DNA from: Cronobacter muytjensii ATCC 51329 | GTDB taxonomy: Bacteria > Pseudomonadota > Gammaproteobacteria > Enterobacterales > Enterobacteriaceae | Direction of reading: 5' to 3' | Assembly (NCBI RefSeq): GCF_001277195.1 | Contig: NZ_CP012268.1 | Span: forward strand, 2,108,001-2,172,000 | DNA length: 64,000 bases | In this document: positions 18,001 to 25,372 of the stretch, one piece after another | Layout: each line of letters begins with the position of its first letter | Position numbering within the stretch: the first letter of the stretch is position 1 | Translations under genes and position numbers: made by a program | Notes under the pieces: model-generated | What the model was told of the DNA's origin: nothing | Databases searched by the model: none | The model's input: only the letters and a program-made list of their open reading frames with translations

Positions 18001-21000
18001 CTGATATTCTGCAGGCCGCCAAACGCCACCGTGCCGTTGGTGTCATAACCGCCGGAGGCGATATTCTGCACGCCGCCGTTCAGCACCGCGTTTTCGAACG
18101 ATTTACCGCCGCTCTCCACATTCTGGATGCCGCCGCTGTTAACGGTGGTTTTCACCGCGCTGCCGCCCGCGTTGATGTTCTGCACGCCGCCTTCCAGACG
18201 CGTTCCCTGAGCGTACCCGCCGCTGCCGATGTTCTGGCTGCCGCCGAGCAGGCGCGTATCCAGCGCTTTCGCCCCGCTGTTGACGTGCTGTTCGCCGCCG
18301 TTCATGACGGTTGCGATAGCCAGCGACGCGTTGCTCAGGTGCTGGGTGCCGCCTGCGTTAATCACGGTGCCCGCCGCGCGACCGTACGGGTCGACAATCT
18401 GCTGGCCGCCGGTGTTGATGACCGCGTCAAAGGACTGGCCATCGACGCGCTGTACGCCGCCGTTATTGACCAGCGTGCCTTTCGCCTGGCCGCTTGCCGC
18501 GATGAGCTGTACGCCGCCTTCGCTGATGCTGGTGCCGGACGCGGTGCCTTCCACCAGTTGCGTACCGCCGCCAAACACGGTGCCGTCAGACGCCGCGCCG
18601 CCGAGTTTCACATGCTGTACGCCGCCGCTGTGCACGATAGAGCCTGCCGCCAGACCGCCAACGTTAACGATTTGCAGACCGCCGTCGTTGATGACCGCCG
18701 AAATCGCCGAGCCGTCAACGGACTGGGTGCCGCCGCTGTTGATCTGCGCGTCAATCGCTTTACCGGTTTCCTGCACAAGCTGGGTGCCGCGGTCGCCGAT
18801 GCTGGTGCCGGAGGCCGTACCTGCCACGACCTGCGTGCCGCCGGCGAAGATTTTCGCGGTGGACGACGCGCCGCCTTTATTGATGTGTTGCAGACCGCCG
18901 TTGGTGACGACAGAGCCGCGCGCCAGACCGCCGTTATTGACAATCTGCGTACCGCCGTCTTTCACGATAGCGGACGTCACGGTGCCGTCGACGCTCTGGA
19001 CGCCGCCACGGTTAACGTGGGTGTCGTTCGCCGTACCGGTTTTGGTGACGAGTTGCAGACCGCCATCGCTGATGCTGGTGCCGGACGCCATGCCCGCGAC
19101 CACCTGCACGCCGCCGCCGAAAATAACGCCGTCAGAGGAGGCGCCGCCGAGGTTGATATGCTGCAGACCGCCGCTGTTAACGGTGGTGGCGCGCGCCAGG
19201 CCGCCGCTGTTCACCAGCTGGATACCGTCGTCATTCACGACCGTAGAGGTCGCCGTGCCGTCGACATTCTGCAAGCCGCCCGCGTTGACCAGCGAACCAA
19301 AGGCCAGGCCACCGGTTTTCACATGCTGGATGGCGTCATCGCCAATCACCGTTCTGCCCGCCGTACCGGAAACGGACTGAATGCCGCCGATCAGAATGGA
19401 GTCAGAAGCCGCGCCGCCGAATTTCACATCCTGGACGCCGCCGTCACGCACGACCGTTTTGTTCGCGTGACCGCCGTTCTGCACCAGCTGGACGCCACCG
19501 TCGTTGATGGTGGCGAAGTTCGCCGTGCCGTCAACATTCTGTAAGCCGCCGCTGTTCACCGAGGCGCTGACAGACAGACCGGTTGCTTCGATATGCTGCT
19601 CCGCGCCGGAATCGATCTGGGTGTTGGAGGCGGTGCCCGCCAGCTGCTGCACGCCGCCGTAAAGATGAGCATCTGCCGATGCGCCGCCGAGCGCCACGTG
19701 TTGCAGGCCGCCGCTGTTGACCTGGGTGTCTTTCGCAAGCCCCCCGCTGTTCACCAGTTGCGTACCGCCATCTTTCACGACGGCGGAAATCGCTGTGCCG
19801 TCGACGGCCTGAGTGCCGCGGTTGTTGATCTGGGTGCCGATGGCTTTACCGGTGACCTGCACCTGCTGCGAGCCGCCGTCGTTAACGCTGGTGCCGGACG
19901 CGGTGCCGGACACCTGCTGGATGCCGCCGCCGAAAATCACGCTTTCTGAAGCCGCGCCGCCTTCAGCGACATATTGCAGACCGCCGCTGTGAATAGCGGT
20001 GTTATCCGCAAGGCCGCCACGGTTAACCAGCTGGGTGCCTTTGTCGTTGATGGTGGTGGTTTTTGCCGTGCCGTCAACGCGCTGCAGGCCGCCTGCGTTA
20101 ATCAGCGTTCCGGAGGCGTTCGCGCCGACCTGAACATGCTGCACGCCGCCCTCGCCGATAATGGTATCGCCCGCCGTGCCCGCCAGCTCCTGGGTACCGC
20201 CCAGCAGTTGAGAGCCGGAAGCCGCGCCGCCCAGCTTCACATCCTGGACGCCGCCGCTGCGCACGATAGTGCTGTTAGCGTGGCCGCCGGTCTGCACCAG
20301 CTGTGTGCCGCCGTCGTTGATGGTCGCGTAGTTCGCGGTGCCGTCAACATTCTGTAAGCCGCCGCTGTTGACCGTGGCGCTGACAGACAGGCCGGTCGCT
20401 TCGATATGCTGCTCCGCGCCGGAATCGATCTGGGTGTTGGAGGCCGTGCCCGCCAGCTGCTGCACGCCGCCGTAAAGATGCGCGTCGGCCGATGCGCCGC
20501 CGAGCGCCACGTGTTGCAGACCCCCGCTGTTGACCTGGGTGTCTTTCGCGAGCCCCCCGCTGTTCACCATCTGGGTGCCGCCGTCTTTTACGACGGCGGA
20601 AATCGCCGTGCCGTCGACAGACTGAGTGCCGCGGTAGTTGATCTGGGTGCCGATGGCTTTACCCGTGGCCTGCACCTGCTGTGAGCCGCCGTCATTGATG
20701 CTGGTGCCGGACGCGGTGCCGGACACCTGCTGGATGCCGCCGCCGAAAACGACGCCTTCAGATGCCGCGCCGCCCTGAGCAATGTATTGCAGGCCGCCGC
20801 TGTGGATAGCGGTGTTATCCGCAAGGCCGCCGCTGTTAACCAGCTGGATGCCTTTGTCGTTGATGGTGGTGTTTTTCGCGGTGCCGTCAACATTCTGCAG
20901 GCCGCCTGCGTTAATCAGCGAGCCGGACGCGGAACCGCCCACTTTTACGTGCTGCACGCCGCCATCACCGATCACCGTTTCGCCTGCATTGCCGGCGAGC

Positions 21001-23072
21001 TGCTGGGTACCGCCAAGCAGAATGGAGCCGGACGCCGAGCCGCCGAACGCCACATCCTGGATGCCGCCGTCACGCACGACCGTGCTGTTGACGTGGCCGC
21101 CAGTCTGCACCAGCTGGACGCCGCCGTCGTTGATGGTCGCGTAGTTCGCCGTACCGTCAACATTCTGTAAGCCGCCGCTGTTGACCGTGGCGCTGACAGA
21201 CAGGCCGGTCGCTTCGATATGCTGCTCCGCGCCCGCGTCAATCTGGGTGTTAGAGGCCGTGCCCGCGAGTTGCTGGGTGCCGCCGAAAAGGTGCGCGTCG
21301 GCCGATGCGCCGCCGAGCGCCACGTGTTGCAGACCGCCGCTGTTAACCTGGGTGTCTTTCGCCAGACCGCCTTTGTTCACCTGCTGAACGCCGCCGTCTT
21401 TCACGACTGCCGCGATCGCGGTGCCATCAACGGCCTGGGTGCCGCCGCTGCCAATCTGCGTACCGGTCGCGTTTCCGCTGACCTGTACCTGCTGAGAGCC
21501 GCCAGCGTTAACGCTGGTGCCGGACGCGGTGCCGGACACCTGCTGGATGCCGCCGCCGAAAATCACGCTGTCGGACGCTGAGCCGCCTTCTGCCACATAT
21601 TGCAGGCCACCGTCGTTGATAGCGGTGCTGTTCGCTTTGCCGCCGCGGTTAACCAGCTGAATGCCTTTGTCGTTGATGGTGGTGGTTTTTGCCGTGCCAT
21701 CGACGCGCTGCAGGCCGCCTGCGTTAATCAGCGAGCCGGAAGCGTTCGCGCCGACCTGAACATGCTGTACGCCGCCGTCGCCGATCACGGTATCGCCCGC
21801 CGTGCCCGCCAGCTCCTGCGTGCCGCCAAGCAGAATGGAGCCGGACGCCGAGCCGCCGAGTTTCACATCCTGCACGCCGTCTTTACGCACCACGGTGCTG
21901 TTGGCGTGGCCGCCTGTCTGGATAAGCTGGGTGCCGCCCGCTTTCACGGTGGCGAAATTCGCGGTGCCGTCGACATTCTGTAAGCCGCCGCTGTTGACCG
22001 TGGCGCTGACCGATTTACCGGTCGCTTCGATATGCTGCTGCGCGCCTGCGTCAATCTGGGTGTTGGAGGCCGTGCCCGCCAGTTGCTGGGTGCCGCCGAA
22101 GAGATGGGCATCTGCCGACGCGCCGCCGAGCGCCACGTGTTGCAGACCGCCGCTGTTGACCTGGGTGTTTTTCGCAAGGCCGCCGCTGTTGACCATCTGG
22201 GTGCCGCCGTCTTTGACGATGGCGGAGATCGCCGTGCCGTCAACGGCCTGGGTGCCGCGGTAGTTGATTTGCGTATCGCGGGCCTGGCCCGTGACCTGCA
22301 CCTGCTGGGTGCCGCCGTCGTTAATGCTGGTGCCGGACGCCGTGCCGGATACCTGCTGAATGCCGCCGCCGAAGATAACGCCGTCGGACGATGAGCCGCC
22401 CGCGCTGATGTACTGGATGCCGCCGTTATTGACGGTGGTGTCGCGGGCGAAACCGCCGCGCTCAACGATCTGATGGCCGCCGTCGTTGACCACGGCGGAA
22501 ATGGCCGTGCCGTCAACGGACTGGGTGCCGCCGTTGTTGATAAGTGTGGTGGTCGCGGTGCCGCTCGCCAGCACATGTTGCTCGCCGCCGTTGCCGACGA
22601 CGGTATGTACCGCCGAACCGCCGACACCCTGCACGCCGCCGTTGAGAATAACGGTGCGCTGCGCCTGGCCATCCTGCTCAACCACCTGCAGGCCGTCGTT
22701 GATAGTCGTGCTGGTCGCCACGCCCTGCTGGCGGACTATCTGCACGCCGCCGTCGTTCAGCGTGGTTTTCTGCGCCAGGCCGCCTGCAACAATCTGGTTG
22801 CCCAGCGTGCCGATAATATGATTGGTGGTAGTCCCGCCGACCAGAACCTGCTGAGTGCCGTTTTGCACCCGCTCATCCTGCACCGACGAGGTGACATCGG
22901 GCGTGAATGCGAACGCCCCGCCGCTGGCGAGCGAACTCCCTACCGCCGCCGTCAACAACACCGCACCGCTGGCGCGCTTGCCCTTCGCTCGGGTGAGCTC
23001 AGAGACCACGATAAACGCGCGCTGGACTTCGCTCCACACCAGCCGGTAACTGCAGTTAAGACTTTTCTTCAT
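15078..23072 (-). CDS. Giant AIDA-type autotransporter adhesin with strand-loop-strand repeats
   Basis: A 2664-residue type Va autotransporter. The N-terminus (MKKSLNCSYRLVWSEVQRAF) is the extended signal peptide region typical of large autotransporters, ending near GGAFAF. The passenger consists of about 107 short strand-loop-strand units with the pattern GGxQxV, mean length about 18 residues, up to about residue 2080. Units 10-69 form four 15-unit super-repeats. A less repetitive beta-helical linker follows, then a C-terminal AIDA-like barrel of about 280 residues ending in LKVSF. The gene lies 31 bp behind a TibC/Aah-type heptosyltransferase, the enzyme class that O-glycosylates such repeats. 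Adhesion, autoaggregation or biofilm functions are inferred from the family. The start is preceded by GAGGA. Confidence 0.93.
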   Translation of the reverse strand: MKKSLNCSYRLVWSEVQRAFIVVSELTRAKGKRASGAVLLTAAVGSSLASGGAFAFTPDVTSSVQDERVQNGTQQVLVGGTTTNHIIGTLGNQIVAGGLAQKTTLNDGGVQIVRQQGVATSTTINDGLQVVEQDGQAQRTVILNGGVQGVGGSAVHTVVGNGGEQHVLASGTATTTLINNGGTQSVDGTAISAVVNDGGHQIVERGGFARDTTVNNGGIQYISAGGSSSDGVIFGGGIQQVSGTASGTSINDGGTQQVQVTGQARDTQINYRGTQAVDGTAISAIVKDGGTQMVNSGGLAKNTQVNSGGLQHVALGGASADAHLFGGTQQLAGTASNTQIDAGAQQHIEATGKSVSATVNSGGLQNVDGTANFATVKAGGTQLIQTGGHANSTVVRKDGVQDVKLGGSASGSILLGGTQELAGTAGDTVIGDGGVQHVQVGANASGSLINAGGLQRVDGTAKTTTINDKGIQLVNRGGKANSTAINDGGLQYVAEGGSASDSVIFGGGIQQVSGTASGTSVNAGGSQQVQVSGNATGTQIGSGGTQAVDGTAIAAVVKDGGVQQVNKGGLAKDTQVNSGGLQHVALGGASADAHLFGGTQQLAGTASNTQIDAGAEQHIEATGLSVSATVNSGGLQNVDGTANYATINDGGVQLVQTGGHVNSTVVRDGGIQDVAFGGSASGSILLGGTQQLAGNAGETVIGDGGVQHVKVGGSASGSLINAGGLQNVDGTAKNTTINDKGIQLVNSGGLADNTAIHSGGLQYIAQGGAASEGVVFGGGIQQVSGTASGTSINDGGSQQVQATGKAIGTQINYRGTQSVDGTAISAVVKDGGTQMVNSGGLAKDTQVNSGGLQHVALGGASADAHLYGGVQQLAGTASNTQIDSGAEQHIEATGLSVSATVNSGGLQNVDGTANYATINDGGTQLVQTGGHANSTIVRSGGVQDVKLGGAASGSQLLGGTQELAGTAGDTIIGEGGVQHVQVGANASGTLINAGGLQRVDGTAKTTTINDKGTQLVNRGGLADNTAIHSGGLQYVAEGGAASESVIFGGGIQQVSGTASGTSVNDGGSQQVQVTGKAIGTQINNRGTQAVDGTAISAVVKDGGTQLVNSGGLAKDTQVNSGGLQHVALGGASADAHLYGGVQQLAGTASNTQIDSGAEQHIEATGLSVSASVNSGGLQNVDGTANFATINDGGVQLVQNGGHANKTVVRDGGVQDVKFGGAASDSILIGGIQSVSGTAGRTVIGDDAIQHVKTGGLAFGSLVNAGGLQNVDGTATSTVVNDDGIQLVNSGGLARATTVNSGGLQHINLGGASSDGVIFGGGVQVVAGMASGTSISDGGLQLVTKTGTANDTHVNRGGVQSVDGTVTSAIVKDGGTQIVNNGGLARGSVVTNGGLQHINKGGASSTAKIFAGGTQVVAGTASGTSIGDRGTQLVQETGKAIDAQINSGGTQSVDGSAISAVINDGGLQIVNVGGLAAGSIVHSGGVQHVKLGGAASDGTVFGGGTQLVEGTASGTSISEGGVQLIAASGQAKGTLVNNGGVQRVDGQSFDAVINTGGQQIVDPYGRAAGTVINAGGTQHLSNASLAIATVMNGGEQHVNSGAKALDTRLLGGSQNIGSGGYAQGTRLEGGVQNINAGGSAVKTTVNSGGIQNVESGGKSFENAVLNGGVQNIASGGYDTNGTVAFGGLQNISAGGVTDFTIVEGKQILSGRSVVTILQNGGYQRVNQGATADVTMINDNGVQDVYGTTTGTEIYDNGEQRVYQGANVNSTWLNDDAKQTVYNGAVVYGTRNRGAEQNLLSGGRAVSTIMDTAAVQNIGAGATAESTVLINESVQNVRGTADGSELAANAVQNVYEGGVAKNTSLYERSVQNIYNGGQTFNTNIANGGVQNVLTGGTATSTNINLGGTQNVNSGGTVISTIIQAGGVQNVNDGAIVIDNTVVGDQVVNQGGTVASSTVSENGSQSVTLGGTAIATTVTKGGVQYIRKGGVADQTIIHQGGMLAVADEAEATNIDLNSGAGIIAGTDTTVDGTNALGQFSIANKLANNLLLESGGLLTVAADGIANNTVVQNGGKLSVADGGILTGTTALNDGSTISGNVTNTGKLSVTTDESDNTIAANISGTGSLYKEGEGTLTVSGVLNQTGGTWLQSGTLVFSGLEAVTDIIAQLGTSLQLTNGTTLTGMIDPTDLTVDAGSTWLMTDDSLLNNLTLGGSVDYQAPTGAFVPKTLTVTNLTGNGGTITLNTLFQGGTATTDSLILDGGTATGNTRIAIRNQGGLGARTTGDGIQVVNAINGATTTDDAFSLAGNLQAGAYNYSLRQGAGSESWYLTTAAGNGDENGPQNYRSAMYLYSSLYAQAMDYDSALLGSLDSRRYAARTPTEDGSNLWARFQAGQLSHDHGASDLRNGNTPESKGGYTFLQIGSDLWRATASSMEWGVGIYGAAGLSAVDVQRSEKSKAGTVRDDAYSAGLYVNGVHESGWWVDVVAQGTRHNFDTDPRDGDGLKTHGWGYVGSFETGLPFDIGSGLVLEPQVQYQYRGVNLKDGDDDAADVQFGDGHSQQVRAGLRFGNNATLKTTGNPPPVSWWVRPSFIQTFDSKGDVNVSAPGVAGSEVSFNPDQDGTAAALDVGIDGQIRDNVTLGVRAGYTKTIDDAGTGGYGGQVTLKVSF
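19102..22350 (-). repeat. Four tandem 813-bp super-repeats inside the autotransporter
   Basis: Equivalent landmarks (the codons for the SGTASGTS-preceding unit) occur at 22351, 21538, 20725, 19912 and 19102. The intervals are 813, 813, 813 and 810 bp, that is 271, 271, 271 and 270 residues. Each super-repeat holds 15 strand-loop-strand units in the same order, for example VSGTASGTS, VDGTA, HVALGGASADAHL, HIEATG and VNSGGLQNVDGTAN. Copies are near-identical over long stretches; a more diverged, irregular array follows towards the barrel. Confidence 0.9.
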
Positions 23073-23103
23073 GTTAATGTCCTCGAAACCCGCTCACAAA
23101 CCG

Positions 23104-24366
23104 TCACGCGGCATGTTGATTTGGGTTAGCCAATGCTGTTGTTTTGATGTCGAATGGGTTGCTTTTCAGGGAGATAAGCCGCCGTAAGTGGCCTATCACC
23201 TGTTTACCCGTGATAAAACGCGTGCACTCGTACTGCCGGTCCGTGCCTTTGTGGCGCGGACACCAGAAATAGTCCTGATGATCAAAATTCAGGCGCACGT
23301 CATCCCAGCAGCCATTGCAGACGTGGGTGTTGATGACGCGCCAGGGGGTATAAAACTCGCTGCCGGGCAGGCTGAAGCCGCTAATCAGCACCACCGGGAT
23401 GCGGCAGCCCCAGGCAAGCCAGGAGAGACCGCTGCCGAGGCCGATAAAAAATTCCGCGTGCTCAAGCAGCGCCACGCGGTCGCGCAGCGGCAGATTGCCG
23501 GTGAAATCTTCCGCGCCGTGCGGGATTTTGTTCCAGACGTAGCCGCGTCCGACGACGCGCTCTTTGTCGATACACAGGACGCGATAGCCCTGCGCTTTGA
23601 GAAATTCGATAACCTCATGCCAGCCGGTGCCGTTATTCCAGAATTTGGCCTGGCTTGTGGATTGCGTGGCGATGCAGACGTAGGGTTCGGCTATCTGGCG
23701 CGGGGCGTTCAGGCGCAGATCGGGGACGATTTCACTCGGGTCGACGCCGAGAATATGCCCGGCGGTGCGGTGCAGGCCGACGGTGCGAAAATCAAACGGC
23801 TGTTTGTCGAGATCGCCCTGAAAGAAAAGCCCGACGCGCCAGGTGGCGTAAGGCAGCTCATGGTGAGTGCGCTCGCTTGCCCAGCGGTCCGGCGCGTAAA
23901 ACTGCAGTTGCGGGTAGACTGGCGCGAAAAGATCGATAATCGGCTGCGCCATGGTGCATTCCACCTGGCAGCCGAAGGTCTGGCGAAAGCGCTCTGCGTA
24001 AGGCACCCATCCGACCAGGTCGCCCAGCGTGCCGGTCGGAAAGGAGATTAATACGGGTTTGTCGCGCATATCCAGCGCGTGATCGAGCAGCGGCTCGCTG
24101 TGCCCTTTCTTCCAGACTTGCAGGCGAAAAGGCACATAATACTTTTTGGTGCTAATCACCCAGCCTTCCGCGATGTCGCTCGCGAAAAGTATATTTCCTG
24201 TTTCGTTGTCGCTTATTTCAACGCGCCAGTCGCCTGCGGGTAAAAGCAGCCGCGCGCCGTCGTTGAAATCGTACAAAATGCCTTCCGGCCCCTGCTGTGT
24301 GGGTTTTTCCGGGGGTAAAATAAAGGCGTAGCCATTACTGGCAGATGAAGTCACCGTCATCGCCAT
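23104..24366 (-). CDS. Autotransporter O-heptosyltransferase (Aah/TibC/BAHT family)
   Basis: A 420-residue cytoplasmic glycosyltransferase expected to add heptose from ADP-heptose to Ser/Thr in strand-loop-strand autotransporter passengers. The N-terminal part resembles the beta-barrel region of TibC. A GT-B-like domain follows, with FPTGTLGDLVGW (Asp116 lies where TibC has its proposed catalytic Asp) and YVCIATQSTSQAKFWNN. A four-cysteine metal site is formed by Cys350, Cys353, Cys369 and Cys381 (CNGCWDD, FWCP, YEC), as in the iron-containing TibC. It is encoded directly upstream of the giant autotransporter, most likely in one operon, matching the aah-aidA order. AAGG precedes the start. 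The exact sugar and target residues are inferred. Confidence 0.9.
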   Translation of the reverse strand: MAMTVTSSASNGYAFILPPEKPTQQGPEGILYDFNDGARLLLPAGDWRVEISDNETGNILFASDIAEGWVISTKKYYVPFRLQVWKKGHSEPLLDHALDMRDKPVLISFPTGTLGDLVGWVPYAERFRQTFGCQVECTMAQPIIDLFAPVYPQLQFYAPDRWASERTHHELPYATWRVGLFFQGDLDKQPFDFRTVGLHRTAGHILGVDPSEIVPDLRLNAPRQIAEPYVCIATQSTSQAKFWNNGTGWHEVIEFLKAQGYRVLCIDKERVVGRGYVWNKIPHGAEDFTGNLPLRDRVALLEHAEFFIGLGSGLSWLAWGCRIPVVLISGFSLPGSEFYTPWRVINTHVCNGCWDDVRLNFDHQDYFWCPRHKGTDRQYECTRFITGKQVIGHLRRLISLKSNPFDIKTTALANPNQHAA

Positions 24367-25134
24367 ACCTACCTTAATTATCAGTATCAGGGTTATGCTG
24401 CTATTAAATAATTAACCCGACGCGTTTCAGACACGCGTCAACACTCGAACAAGCGATGTCCGAGGCTGTTATTTATCCGACATATTGCCCATCCATTGAG
24501 CCGTCAAAATGATGGTTTTAGTGTAGCTACATCGTTACTTATTGCAAATTTTTACCAAATATAAATTTTCTTTAAAATCAGCAACTTGGACAAATGTCAC
24601 TGTAAGTGACTTTTCACTAAAGCTAAACTTTACAAGCATTTAGCTCTCCTATAGAGACAGCACTTTAGGATTATCCTCACCTTGCAATACGCAGATCAGG
24701 CTATTTCGGGGCGGGAAGAATATATTTTTGCGCCACAAGCTAGACGCTGAAAACATACTCTTTGTTAATTTTCAATAGGAAAATCGGCAGGCTTTCCGCC
24801 ACGCTTCAGACAAATATTAGTAGGGATTTTCTGATATCCAATTTTATTAGCGAATAAAAATTAAACGCTGTGGAGTTAATTTCGCCGATAAATAACGCTA
24901 TTCCCGGACTCACAAATAAACTTTAATTTATATTCCGAAACGTTTTGGCCGGGTGAATATAATCTGGACGATTGCCTGGATTATTGCGACAAGCTTCACA
25001 AGTAACCTGTACAATAAAAGCGGAGTGATAACGTTTTGTCATGCTTCCTTAACGGATAAGCAACAGAAACGAAGCGGTGAGCGCTTTTCCATTATGAAAC
25101 AGCGTTTTTAATTCCTTTCTGCGCGGACGGAAGC
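24367..25134. other. AT-rich intergenic region, no gene seen
   Basis: About 770 bp between the heptosyltransferase start and the pykF promoter, visibly richer in A and T than the surrounding DNA and without a convincing coding frame. It must hold the minus-strand promoter of the adhesin operon. Its composition suggests xenogeneic silencing by H-NS-like proteins, which is inference. No tRNA or insertion-sequence end was seen. Confidence 0.7.
24596..24610. promoter_or_regulatory. Perfect inverted repeat, candidate operator of the adhesin operon
   Basis: GTCACTGTAAGTGAC has 6-bp perfect arms and a 3-nt centre. It lies about 230 bp upstream of the heptosyltransferase start in the AT-rich region. 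No regulator was recognised for this sequence. Confidence 0.35.
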
Positions 25135-25140
25135 TATAAT
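25135..25140 (+). promoter_or_regulatory. -10 element of pykF promoter
   Basis: TATAAT lies 233 bp upstream of the pykF start, with a poor -35 match (TTCCTT at 25112). This gives pykF a long 5' leader, as in E. coli, where the leader sequence is similar (for example CTTTTTTGATGTCACCTATC at about 25249-25268). Confidence 0.65.
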
Positions 25141-25155
25141 GCGGGCATTCTAACT

Positions 25156-25167
25156 TGAATGGTTTCA
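25156..25167 (+). promoter_or_regulatory. Cra (FruR) operator of pykF
   Basis: TGAATGGTTTCA fits the Cra palindrome TGAAnnnnTTCA and lies just downstream of the -10 element. That is the position at which Cra represses pykF in E. coli under gluconeogenic conditions. Confidence 0.8.
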
Positions 25168-25372
25168 GCACATTGGATATCGCCTTTACCGTCGAACAAT
25201 CGCTCTCCCGCCATCTGGCTGAACCACAAGCACACTTTCTCCTGCACGCTTTTTTGATGTCACCTATCCTTAGGCTGTGGCATCACAACTTTCGCAACAC
25301 AAGTTTACCCGACCGGCAGAGTACGCCGCAGGGCATGATTTCCATATCCTTCAACTAAAGATTAAGACTGTC

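Noticed and set aside
17352..19544. 730-codon open frame on the plus strand, antisense to the autotransporter (also 383-, 193- and several 120-codon frames nearby)
   Set aside because: They arise because the repeated Gly-Gly-rich codons lack stop codons when read in reverse. Their translations are low-complexity copies of each other, with no ribosome-binding site, family or domain.
15078..23072. Adhesin gene considered as several fused or frameshifted genes
   Set aside because: A single uninterrupted frame runs from the signal peptide to the C-terminal Phe of the barrel.
23188..24051. 287-codon frame antisense to the heptosyltransferase
   Set aside because: GC-rich shadow; the opposite strand encodes a protein with clear family motifs and a complete metal site.
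25155..25358. 67-codon frame upstream of pykF
   Set aside because: It begins at the Cra site and lies inside the conserved untranslated leader of pykF; no Shine-Dalgarno sequence.
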